Of a stretch of DNA of 15,297 nucleotides, positions 1-7,518 are shown piece by piece (within the stretch, counting starts at the first letter, position 1; each line of letters begins with the position of its first letter). The position numbers and the translations under genes were made by a program. The notes under the pieces were generated by a model. That model searched no databases and was not told the DNA's origin. It saw only the letters and a list, made by a program, of their open reading frames with translations. The stretch is from Aquificota bacterium (lineage in GTDB: Bacteria; Thermosulfidibacterota; Thermosulfidibacteria; Thermosulfidibacterales; Thermosulfidibacteraceae): contig WGAU01000170.1 in assembly GCA_015494645.1 (NCBI GenBank), forward strand, positions 1-15,297, in the 5' to 3' direction.

Positions 1-119
1 CCCCTCGCAGCTAACACCTTCGTTATCGCCGCCGTCAACGTAGTCTTCCCATGATCCACATGCCCTATCGTCCCTATGTTCACATGCGGCTTCGTCCTCT
101 CAAATTTCTCCTTGCCCAT
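1..119 (-). CDS. tuf: Elongation factor Tu, N-terminal fragment (gene continues past the left edge)
   Basis: EF-Tu is the GTPase that delivers aminoacyl-tRNA to the ribosomal A site. Only the first 39 codons are inside the window. The protein starts MGKEKFERTKPHVNIGTIGH and then has the complete P-loop (G1) GHVDHGKT at residues 19-26, which is diagnostic of EF-Tu. The ATG at 117-119 is preceded by AGGAGG with a 7-nt spacer, so the start is secure. It follows fusA by 23 bp, the usual str-operon order rpsL-rpsG-fusA-tuf, and is probably cotranscribed. Codon choice is odd: five of six Thr codons are ACG and three of four complete Ala codons are GCG, which the upstream ribosomal genes hardly use. 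This is a second tuf copy, since the 3' end of another lies at the right edge. The family call is certain; whether the unseen remainder is intact is unknown. Confidence 0.96.
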   Translation of the reverse strand, partial: MGKEKFERTKPHVNIGTIGHVDHGKTTLTAAITKVLAAR

Positions 120-142
120 CGCTTAACCTCCTGTATTCAAAT

Positions 143-2233
143 TTAGGCAGCCTTGTTCTTCTTGCCGATTATCTCCTGGGCCACATTCTGAGGCACTTCC
201 TCGTAGTGGCTGAATTGCATAGTAAATGTTCCCCTACCCTGAGTAAGAGAACGCAGGGTTGTTGCATACCCAAACATCTCGCCAAGAGGCACAAGGGCAT
301 CTATAACCTTGGCGTTCTTCCTCTCACCTATATTCTGGATCTTGCCCCTTCTGGCGTTGAGATCCCCTATGACCTCGCCCATGTACTCCTCAGGCACTAT
401 AACCTCAACTTTCATTATAGGCTCAAGAAGCACAGGATTGGCTTTTGAAGCAGCCTCCTTAAAAGCCATGGATGCAGCTATCTTGAAGGCCAAATCTGAA
501 GAGTCCACCTCGTGATATGAACCGTCCACAAGCTTAACCTTTATGTCCACCATGGGATATCCAGCAAGAACACCAGTCTCCATGGCCTCTCTGACACCTT
601 TCTCAACTGAAGGGATAAACTCCTTGGGTATAACACCTCCCACGATGTGGTCCTCAAAAACAAATCCACTTCCGGGCTCCAGAGGCTCTATCTCAAGAAT
701 AACATGACCGTACTGTCCGCGACCACCTGTCTGCTTGATGTATTTACCCTCAGCCTTGGCCGGCTTCCTTATGGTCTCTTTATAGGCAACGTGAGGTTTA
801 CCCACATTGGCATCCACCTTAAATTCCCTTTTGAGCCTGTCAACAATGATCTCTAAGTGCAATTCACCCATACCAGATATGAGAGTCTGGCCTGTCTCCT
901 CATCAAACCTGACCCTAAAAGAAGGATCCTCCTGAGCAAGCTTAGAAAGGGCATTGCCAAGCTTGTCCTGATCAGCCTTGGTCTTGGGCTCTATAGCAAC
1001 AGATATAACCGGCTCTGGAAACTCCATGGCCTCAAGCACTATAGGATGCTTTATATCGCAAATAGTGTCTCCCGTAATAACATCCTTTAATCCCACCGCA
1101 GCCGCTATATCTCCCGCTTTTACCTCCGTGATCTCCTCCCTCTTGTTGGCATGCATACGCAGAAGCCTTCCAATCCTCTCTCTCTTGCCACGCCTGGTGT
1201 TAAGTACAGTGTCTCCACTGGTCATCTTCCCAGAGTACACCCTAAAGTAAACCAACTGTCCCACAAATGGGTCCACCATCACTTTAAAGGCAAGGGCACA
1301 GAAAGGCTCATCCTCACTGGGATATCTCTCTTCCTCCTCACCGGTTTCGGGATTAACTCCCTTAACCGGAGGCAAATCCACTGGAGATGGAAGGAAGTCC
1401 ACAACGGCATCGAGAAGAGGCTGAACTCCTTTGTTTTTAAAGGCCGCCCCACAAAGAACGGGGAATATATCAAGATTTATAGTCCCCTTCCTTATGGCAG
1501 CCTTTATCTCCTCTTCAGATATTTCCTCACCCTCAAGATACTTTTCCATTATGCCCTCATCTACATCCGCCAAGGTCTCAAGGAGCTTTTCCCTGTACTC
1601 CTGTGCCATATCCCTGAGATCTTCAGGTATATCCTCGTAATGGTACTTAGCCCCTAAGGTCTCTTCCTCCCAAACTATAGCCTTCATACCGATGAGATCC
1701 ACAACCCCAACGAAATCGGCTTCAGCACCGATGGGAAGTTGTATAACAAGAGGTCTCGCTCCGAGCCGCTCCTCTATCATATCCACTGCACCAAAGAAAT
1801 CAGCACCCACTCTATCCATCTTGTTTACAAAAACTATCCTCGGGACCCTATACTTATCAGCCTGACGCCAAACTGTTTCCGTCTGCGGCTCAACCCCTCC
1901 CACAGCGCAGAGCACAGTGATAGCACCATCAAGAACCCTCAGGGAACGCTCCACTTCAATAGTAAAATCCACGTGCCCCGGTGTATCTATGATGTTTATC
2001 CTGTGGTTTCTCCAGAAGCAGGTGGTAGCAGCGGCAGTGATAGTAATACCACGCTCCTTCTCCTGCTCCATCCAGTCCATGGTAGCGGTACCTTCGTGCA
2101 CCTCACCAATCTTGTAAGTTCTCCCTGTATAGTAAAGTATCCTCTCCGTAGTGGTAGTCTTACCAGCATCAATATGAGCCATAATTCCAATGTTCCTTAT
2201 CCTTTCTATGGGAACCCTCATCTCGTTAGCCAT
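143..2233 (-). CDS. fusA: Elongation factor G
   Basis: EF-G is the GTPase that drives tRNA and mRNA translocation and, with RRF, ribosome recycling. It is 696 residues, normal for the family. The G motifs are complete: AHIDAGKT (19-26), RGITI (61-65), DTPGH (83-87), NKMD (137-140), and CGAAFKNKGVQ (261-271) as the G5-region signature. Domain III has GMGELHLEI (about 454-462). Domain IV has the tip loop GSYHEVDSSD (571-580), whose His574 matches the conserved decoding-site His583 of E. coli. Domain V ends in MFGYATTLRSLTQGRGTF (653-670). ATG at 2233 follows AGGAGGT and a nearer AGGAAG. It lies 19 bp after rpsG and 23 bp before tuf, so it is read as part of the str operon. It looks like the housekeeping EF-G, with no signs of the divergent EF-G2 paralogues. 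Confidence 0.98.
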   Translation of the reverse strand: MANEMRVPIERIRNIGIMAHIDAGKTTTTERILYYTGRTYKIGEVHEGTATMDWMEQEKERGITITAAATTCFWRNHRINIIDTPGHVDFTIEVERSLRVLDGAITVLCAVGGVEPQTETVWRQADKYRVPRIVFVNKMDRVGADFFGAVDMIEERLGARPLVIQLPIGAEADFVGVVDLIGMKAIVWEEETLGAKYHYEDIPEDLRDMAQEYREKLLETLADVDEGIMEKYLEGEEISEEEIKAAIRKGTINLDIFPVLCGAAFKNKGVQPLLDAVVDFLPSPVDLPPVKGVNPETGEEEERYPSEDEPFCALAFKVMVDPFVGQLVYFRVYSGKMTSGDTVLNTRRGKRERIGRLLRMHANKREEITEVKAGDIAAAVGLKDVITGDTICDIKHPIVLEAMEFPEPVISVAIEPKTKADQDKLGNALSKLAQEDPSFRVRFDEETGQTLISGMGELHLEIIVDRLKREFKVDANVGKPHVAYKETIRKPAKAEGKYIKQTGGRGQYGHVILEIEPLEPGSGFVFEDHIVGGVIPKEFIPSVEKGVREAMETGVLAGYPMVDIKVKLVDGSYHEVDSSDLAFKIAASMAFKEAASKANPVLLEPIMKVEVIVPEEYMGEVIGDLNARRGKIQNIGERKNAKVIDALVPLGEMFGYATTLRSLTQGRGTFTMQFSHYEEVPQNVAQEIIGKKNKAA

Positions 2234-2252
2234 GACCGCTTCCTACCTCCTG

Positions 2253-2723
2253 TTAATACCTGTAGTGTGCGAAGGCCTTGTTAGCCTCAGCCATCCTGTG
2301 GGTATCTTCCTTCTTCTTTATGGCGCCTCCGGTGTTGTTGGAAGCATCTATAAGCTCATTGGCAAGCCTTTCTATCATTGTGCGCTCCTTGCGTTCCCTA
2401 GCTGCCTGTATGAGCCACCTTATGGCAAGGGTTATCTGCCTGTGCGGAGGCACCTCAAAGGGAATCTGATAGGTAGCACCACCTATCCTCCTGGGACGCA
2501 CCTCCAAAACAGGCTTAACATTCTCCACGGCCTTATTGAATATCTCTATACCGGGCTTCGCTGTTTTCTTCTCTATCAGATTCAAGGCACTATAAAATAT
2601 CCATTCACAGGTGCTCTTGTTGCCTCCCCTCATCATACAGTTAATAAACTTAGTCACCACCTTACTTCCGTACTTGTAGTCAGGCTTCACATCCCTTTTA
2701 GGAACAGGTCCTTTCCTCGGCAT
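2253..2723 (-). CDS. rpsG: 30S ribosomal protein S7
   Basis: S7 is a primary assembly protein of the 30S head. It contacts the 3' major domain of 16S rRNA and the E-site tRNA. The 156-residue length is standard. Recognisable parts are the start MPRKGPVPKRDVKPD, the central VENVKPVLEVRPRRIGGATY (about 87-106), the AIRWL helix (about 121-125), and the C-terminal EDTHRMAEANKAFAHYR, which is nearly invariant in bacteria. ATG at 2723 follows GAGGGG. It sits 12 bp after rpsL and 19 bp before fusA. In E. coli S7 represses translation of the str operon by binding the rpsL-rpsG spacer. Here that spacer is only 12 bp, so that operator cannot be present in the same form, and regulation is more likely at the upstream promoter or elsewhere. 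Nothing is missing. Confidence 0.98.
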   Translation of the reverse strand: MPRKGPVPKRDVKPDYKYGSKVVTKFINCMMRGGNKSTCEWIFYSALNLIEKKTAKPGIEIFNKAVENVKPVLEVRPRRIGGATYQIPFEVPPHRQITLAIRWLIQAARERKERTMIERLANELIDASNNTGGAIKKKEDTHRMAEANKAFAHYRY

Positions 2724-2735
2724 CTCGTTCCCCTC

Positions 2736-3110
2736 TTACTTCTTAGGTTTCTTGGCCCCGTACTTAGAGCGGGACTGTCTTCTTCCCTCAACACCTGCAC
2801 AGTCAAGGGCACCACGTATGATATGGTACCTCACACCAGGTAGATCCTTGACACGACCGCCCCTTACAAGCACTATGGAGTGTTCCTGTAGATTGTGCCC
2901 TATACCAGGAATATAGGCAGTCACCTCTATTCCGTTGGTCAGTCTCACCCTGGCCACCTTACGCAAAGCCGAATTAGGCTTCTTAGGAGTCACAGTGTAA
3001 ACCCTGGTGCAAACCCCACGCTTTTGAGGACAGCCCTGAAGAGCAGGTGCAGAACTTCTCTTTTTCTTCTTTTCCCTTCCGTACCTCACCAACTGATTAA
3101 TAGTTGGCAT
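2736..3110 (-). CDS. rpsL: 30S ribosomal protein S12
   Basis: S12 sits at the 30S decoding centre and controls accuracy. The protein is 124 residues and begins MPTINQLVRYGREK, with the family core CPQKRGVCTRVYT (27-39), TPKKPNSALRKVARVRLTNG (41-60), GHNLQEHS (71-78) and GGRVKDLPGVRYH (84-96). The two lysines where streptomycin-resistance changes are known, in PKKPNS (Lys43) and VKDLP (Lys88), are both wild type. The methylthiolated Asp (89) is also present. ATG at 3110 has a near-perfect Shine-Dalgarno, GGAGGTGA, with a 4-nt spacer. It is the first gene after rpoC, 56 bp downstream, and appears to be the first gene served by the promoter at 3149-3177. Start and stop are unambiguous. Confidence 0.98.
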   Translation of the reverse strand: MPTINQLVRYGREKKKKRSSAPALQGCPQKRGVCTRVYTVTPKKPNSALRKVARVRLTNGIEVTAYIPGIGHNLQEHSIVLVRGGRVKDLPGVRYHIIRGALDCAGVEGRRQSRSKYGAKKPKK

Positions 3111-3148
3111 ACCTTCACCTCCTAAAGAGCACCAAAAAGCGGCTTAGC

Positions 3149-3177
3149 AATATATATACGCCTCAGTTAGCTGTCAA
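3149..3177 (-). promoter_or_regulatory. Near-consensus sigma-70 promoter for the str genes, overlapping the end of rpoC
   Basis: On the minus strand a perfect -35 box TTGACA (3172-3177) is followed, after exactly 17 nt, by TATATT (3149-3154), five of six matches to TATAAT. The -35 is formed by the last rpoC codons (CTT GAC AGC) and the spacer holds the rpoC stop codon. Transcription would start near 3141-3145 and give a leader of about 30-35 nt before the rpsL ATG. This suggests rpsL-rpsG-fusA-tuf can be expressed separately from rpoBC. No convincing terminator separates the two, so read-through from rpoC is also likely. Box match and spacing are seen directly; activity is inferred. Confidence 0.72.
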
Positions 3178-6100
3178 GAGCCTCTTCTTGCTTTTCTTCT
3201 TCCTGCAAGCTAAGAGGCACCCTTATCTCAGTGTCCCTGTACCTTCTCATTCCGGTTCCCGCCGGAATGAGCCTGCCAACGATCACGTTCTCCTTCAACC
3301 CCCTCAGATAATCTATCTTGCCTTTAACCGCCGCATCCGCAAGAACCCTTGTGGTTTCCTGGAAGGATGCAGCGGATATCCAGCTCTCACTCTGAACTGC
3401 TGCTTTGGCAATACCAACCAATATAGGCTTAGCCGTAGCTGGTCTACCACCTTCCTCAATCACCCTTCTGTTTTCGTCCTCAAACTCAAACTTATCTACC
3501 TCATCACCGGGCAAGAACTTTGTATCTCCAGGATCTTCAATCCTAACCTTCCTCAACATCTGACGAACGATCAGCTCTATGTGCCTGTCGTTTATATCCA
3601 CACCTTGGGACCTGTATATCTTCTGGATCTCATCTACAAGGTAAGTCCTGACTTTCTGTATACTAAGGACCTCCAAAAGATCATGAGGATCAATGTCACC
3701 CTCAACCAGTCTCTCACCAGCTCTAACATAATCCCCCGTCTTCACTATCAAGGCCTGAGATTGAGGTACCAGATACTCCCTGGTCTCTCCCTCACCTTTT
3801 ATTGTAACCTTTATCTTGCCCCTAACCGGAGACCCCACCTCAACAAAACCGTTTATTTCCGAGATTATGGCCTTTTCTTTAGGTCTTCTTGCCTCAAATA
3901 GCTGCACCACCTTTGGCAAACCACCTGTAATGTCCTTGGTCTTTGCAAGCTCCCTCGGGATCTTCGCCACAATATCTCCGGGATAGACTATATCCCCTTC
4001 CCTCACCATGATATAGGTCCCAGCAGAAAGGGGATAACGACCTATAGTCTTCAACTCCTTATCCTTCTCCGTAGGTATCCACCACGCAAGATCCTGTCCT
4101 TTTTCCACAACATCCCTGTCGTCAACCTTCAGAAGAGCTCCCTTGGGAATGTGATACTCCCTTACTTCCTCCTCACCCATCACCAAAATCTTTCCACCCT
4201 CGTTGAGGACTACCTTTTCACCGTTTCTCTCCTCAAACTCTATGTTCTCATACTTAACCTTTCCAGAAATGTCCGCTTTCCTGTAGGCCGCCTTAATGGA
4301 AACCCTCGGATTCCGCTTTTCGTCTTTGCTACCTATGATAACCCTGTGGACCATTCCGGTAGTCTCATCTATCTCTTCCCTCATGGTAACACCCTCTATC
4401 ACATCACCGAACTTAACCCTTCCGGGCACCTCGGTGATGAAGAGGGTGTTATAGGGATCCCATTTAAGAAGCACATCTCCGGGCTTAACCTCCTGACCAT
4501 CTCTCACTAAAAGGATGGCACCGTAAGCCACGGGATAGCTTTCCTTCTCCTTGCCCTTCTCATCAACGATTTTAAGCTCTCCATCACGGTTTAGAGCTAC
4601 AAGCTCACCCTTCTTGTTCACTATCACCCTGAGGTTATGATATTTTACATAGCCCTGTGTCTTCGCCTCGTACTGGGAAACCTCAGCAACGGTTGCGGTT
4701 CCACCTATGTGGAAGGTCCTCATGGTAAGCTGGGTTCCCGGCTCACCAATGGATTGGGCAGCTATGATTCCCACCGCTTCTCCTATGTCAACTAATTTCC
4801 TTCTGGAAAGGTCCCACCCGTAGCACTTCTGGCACACACCGTACCTTGACTCGCAGGTAAGCACAGATCTTATACCAACCCTTTTTATTCCCGCCTCCTT
4901 AATGCGCTGAGCCTTCTCGTCGTCTATCACCTCGCCTGCTCTGACTATGTAAGCATCCTCATCCTCAGCAAAGGGATCCCTTATATCCTCAAGGGCAACC
5001 CTTCCGATGATCCTATCCACAATACCCTCAAGCTCTTTGCCACCCTCGTAGAGAGGCTCCACATAGATACCTTCCACAGTGCCACAATCCTCCTCCACCA
5101 CTATCTCGTGATGAGCCACATCCACCAGCTTTCTGGTAAGATAACCAGCATTGGCTGTCTTAAGAGCGGTGTCTGCAAGACCCTTTCTGGCCCCATGGGT
5201 GGATACGAAGTACTGCAACACCGATAGACCCTCTCTGAAGTTAGAGGTAATGGGCGTCTCAATAATATCGCCTGAGGGCTTTGCCATAAGACCTCTCATA
5301 CCCGCAAGCTGACGAATCTGTGCCATACCTCCACGGGCACCGGAGTCTGCCATGATGTAGATGGAGTTAAAGTCTTTGGGAGAACCATCTTCGTTGAAGC
5401 CGTTTATATTCATTATTTCCTCATCCTTGCTCTTCAACAGAGACTCCAACTCCTTGGTAACTTTGTCCGTAGCCTCGCTCCATATGGCCACAGTCCTGTT
5501 GTACTTTTCACCCCTGGTTAGGTAACCGTTCTTGAACTGTTCTTCCACCTCCTTAACCTTTTTGAAAGCCTCCTCAATGATCTCCTCTTTGGTGGAAGGA
5601 ACCTCCAGATCATCTATAGAGATGGAAATGGCAGCCCTGGTTGCAAGCTCAAAACCCATATCCTTGAGCCTGTCCAAGAATTCAACTGCCATGGTGTTAC
5701 CACCGCGCTTAACAACCTCAAAGACAATATTTTGAAGAACTTTCTTAGTAAGAACCTTATTAACCTCATCAAACTTTATAACCGGCGGAACAATCAGATA
5801 GAAAAGAACCCTTCCCACAGTAGTGTCGTAAAGCTTACCGTTAATCCTTACCTTTATTTTTGCCTGAAGATGAACCGCTCCCTCATCATAGGCTATCCTC
5901 ACTTCTTCGGGAGAGGAGAAGATCTTGCCCTCCCCCTTAGCCTTTGCTCTGGGCTTGCTGAGGTAGTAAAGACCCAAAACCATATCCTGAGTGGGATATG
6001 TGAGAGGCTTTCCATGGGCAGGGGAAAGTATGTTGTGATTAGCCATTATCTGGGTGTGACACTCCGTCTGAGCTTCAAGGGAAAGAGGAACATGAACGGC

Positions 6101-7504
6101 CATTTGGTCTCCATCAAAGTCTGCATTGTAGGGAACACACACCAGAGGATGTATCTTAATGGCCTTTTCTTCCACAAGTATAGGCTCAAAAGCCTGTATA
6201 GAAGGCCTATGCAAAGTGGGAGCTCTGTTAAGAAGAACAGGATGCTCCTTCACCACCTCATCTAAGGCATCCCATACTTCAGGCACCTGCTGCTCAACAA
6301 GTTTCCTTGCCCCCTTAAGGGTAGGGACAATCTGCTTTTCGTATATCAGCTTGTGCATTATGAAGGGTTTAAAAAGCTCAAGGGCCATGATCTTGGGAAG
6401 ACCACACTGGTTCAGCTTCAGCTCAGGACCCACAACGATCACGGAACGGCCGGAATAATCCACTCTCTTTCCAAGAAGATTCTGCCTGAACCTTCCCTGC
6501 TTACCCCTTAAAGTATCGGAAAGGGACTTCAAAGGCCTGCCGTTGGAACCCTTTATGGGCCTTGCCATCCTGCCGTTGTCAAATAGGGCATCCACCGCTT
6601 CTTGAAGCATCCTCTTCTCGTTTCTGATTATGATTTCCGGTGCCTTAAGCTCCAGAAGCCTCTTCAACCTGTTGTTCCTGTTGATTACTCTTCTGTAGAG
6701 ATCGTTAAGATCCGATGTGGCAAACCTACCACCGTCAAGGGGCACCAGAGGCCTCAAATCGGGAGGGATGACAGGAATGACCTCAAGGATCATCCACTCA
6801 GGCCTATTGCCAGACTCTATAAAGGCCTGCACAAGCCTCAAACGCTTAATTATATCTTTAGCGGTCTGCGCCGAATGGGTTTCCCTTAGCTGTCTTTTAA
6901 GATCCTCTTCCAATTCATAAAGGTCTATTTTTTTAAGAAGATCCCTTATTGCTTCCGCACCCATACGGGCATCAAAGGCATCCCCAAACTGCTCTCTCAA
7001 AACCCTGTATCTTGCCTCGGAAAGGATTTCTTTTTCTTTAAGGGGCGTATCTCCTGGATCCACTACGATGTAAGACTCGTAATATATAACCCTCTCAAGA
7101 TCCTTTATAGAAAGTCCCAGGAGGGTTCCAATCTTGCTGGGAAGCACCTTAACATACCATATGTGAGCCACCGGAGCCGCAAGCTCTATATGCCCCATCC
7201 GTTCACGACGGACCTTTGAAGAGGTAACCTCCACCCCACATTTATCACAAATGACCCCTCTGTGCTTTATCTTCTTGTACTTACCACAAAGACATTCCCA
7301 GTCCCTCACAGGACCAAATATCCTTGCACAGAACAGCCCATCCTTCTCAGGCTTAAAGGTTCTGTAATTGATAGTCTCGGGCTTTTTCACCTCTCCATGG
7401 GACCAAGATCTGATCTGCTCTGGAGAAGCAAGCTTTATTCTAACAGCCTCTATCTCAGAGGGGTCCTGAGGATACTCGTATAGATCAAGGATATTTTCAA
7501 CCAC
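3167..7504 (-). CDS. rpoC: DNA-directed RNA polymerase subunit beta'
   Basis: Beta' forms the clamp and most of the active centre. The protein has 1445 residues. The N-terminal zinc domain has Cys71, 73, 86 and 89 (CLCGKYKKIKHRGVICDKCG). The catalytic loop NADFDGDQ (460-467) holds the three Mg-binding Asp residues. The second zinc site is Cys807, 884, 891 and 894. The bridge helix region (GARGGMAQIRQLAGMRGLMA, 722-741) and trigger loop (QLTMRTFHIGG, 925-935) are intact. The trigger loop is split by a Gram-negative-type SI3 insert (about 938-1186), roughly 60 residues longer than in E. coli by my alignment. The C-terminus has ESWISAASFQETTRVL and GRLIPAGTG and ends in an acidic tail. The start is GTG at 7504, with GGGAGG 8 nt upstream. 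It lies 14 bp after rpoB and is surely cotranscribed with it. Confidence 0.98.
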   Translation of the reverse strand: MVENILDLYEYPQDPSEIEAVRIKLASPEQIRSWSHGEVKKPETINYRTFKPEKDGLFCARIFGPVRDWECLCGKYKKIKHRGVICDKCGVEVTSSKVRRERMGHIELAAPVAHIWYVKVLPSKIGTLLGLSIKDLERVIYYESYIVVDPGDTPLKEKEILSEARYRVLREQFGDAFDARMGAEAIRDLLKKIDLYELEEDLKRQLRETHSAQTAKDIIKRLRLVQAFIESGNRPEWMILEVIPVIPPDLRPLVPLDGGRFATSDLNDLYRRVINRNNRLKRLLELKAPEIIIRNEKRMLQEAVDALFDNGRMARPIKGSNGRPLKSLSDTLRGKQGRFRQNLLGKRVDYSGRSVIVVGPELKLNQCGLPKIMALELFKPFIMHKLIYEKQIVPTLKGARKLVEQQVPEVWDALDEVVKEHPVLLNRAPTLHRPSIQAFEPILVEEKAIKIHPLVCVPYNADFDGDQMAVHVPLSLEAQTECHTQIMANHNILSPAHGKPLTYPTQDMVLGLYYLSKPRAKAKGEGKIFSSPEEVRIAYDEGAVHLQAKIKVRINGKLYDTTVGRVLFYLIVPPVIKFDEVNKVLTKKVLQNIVFEVVKRGGNTMAVEFLDRLKDMGFELATRAAISISIDDLEVPSTKEEIIEEAFKKVKEVEEQFKNGYLTRGEKYNRTVAIWSEATDKVTKELESLLKSKDEEIMNINGFNEDGSPKDFNSIYIMADSGARGGMAQIRQLAGMRGLMAKPSGDIIETPITSNFREGLSVLQYFVSTHGARKGLADTALKTANAGYLTRKLVDVAHHEIVVEEDCGTVEGIYVEPLYEGGKELEGIVDRIIGRVALEDIRDPFAEDEDAYIVRAGEVIDDEKAQRIKEAGIKRVGIRSVLTCESRYGVCQKCYGWDLSRRKLVDIGEAVGIIAAQSIGEPGTQLTMRTFHIGGTATVAEVSQYEAKTQGYVKYHNLRVIVNKKGELVALNRDGELKIVDEKGKEKESYPVAYGAILLVRDGQEVKPGDVLLKWDPYNTLFITEVPGRVKFGDVIEGVTMREEIDETTGMVHRVIIGSKDEKRNPRVSIKAAYRKADISGKVKYENIEFEERNGEKVVLNEGGKILVMGEEEVREYHIPKGALLKVDDRDVVEKGQDLAWWIPTEKDKELKTIGRYPLSAGTYIMVREGDIVYPGDIVAKIPRELAKTKDITGGLPKVVQLFEARRPKEKAIISEINGFVEVGSPVRGKIKVTIKGEGETREYLVPQSQALIVKTGDYVRAGERLVEGDIDPHDLLEVLSIQKVRTYLVDEIQKIYRSQGVDINDRHIELIVRQMLRKVRIEDPGDTKFLPGDEVDKFEFEDENRRVIEEGGRPATAKPILVGIAKAAVQSESWISAASFQETTRVLADAAVKGKIDYLRGLKENVIVGRLIPAGTGMRRYRDTEIRVPLSLQEEEKQEEALDS

Positions 7505-7518
7505 GAATCATCCCTCCC

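Noticed and set aside
1151..1657. Long plus-strand open frames opposite fusA, rpsG, rpoC and rpoB (for example 1151-1657, 1739-2284, 2190-2843, 3104-3901 and 7843-8928).
   Set aside because: They lie antisense to strongly conserved genes, show no recognisable domain or ribosome-binding site, and have compositions expected from reverse-frame shadows.
3131..3170. Possible terminator after rpoC (AGGCG ... CGCTT followed by TTTT).
   Set aside because: The stem is about 5 bp with a G-U pair and a 17-nt loop. The same bases form a much better promoter -10 region. Not credible as a terminator.
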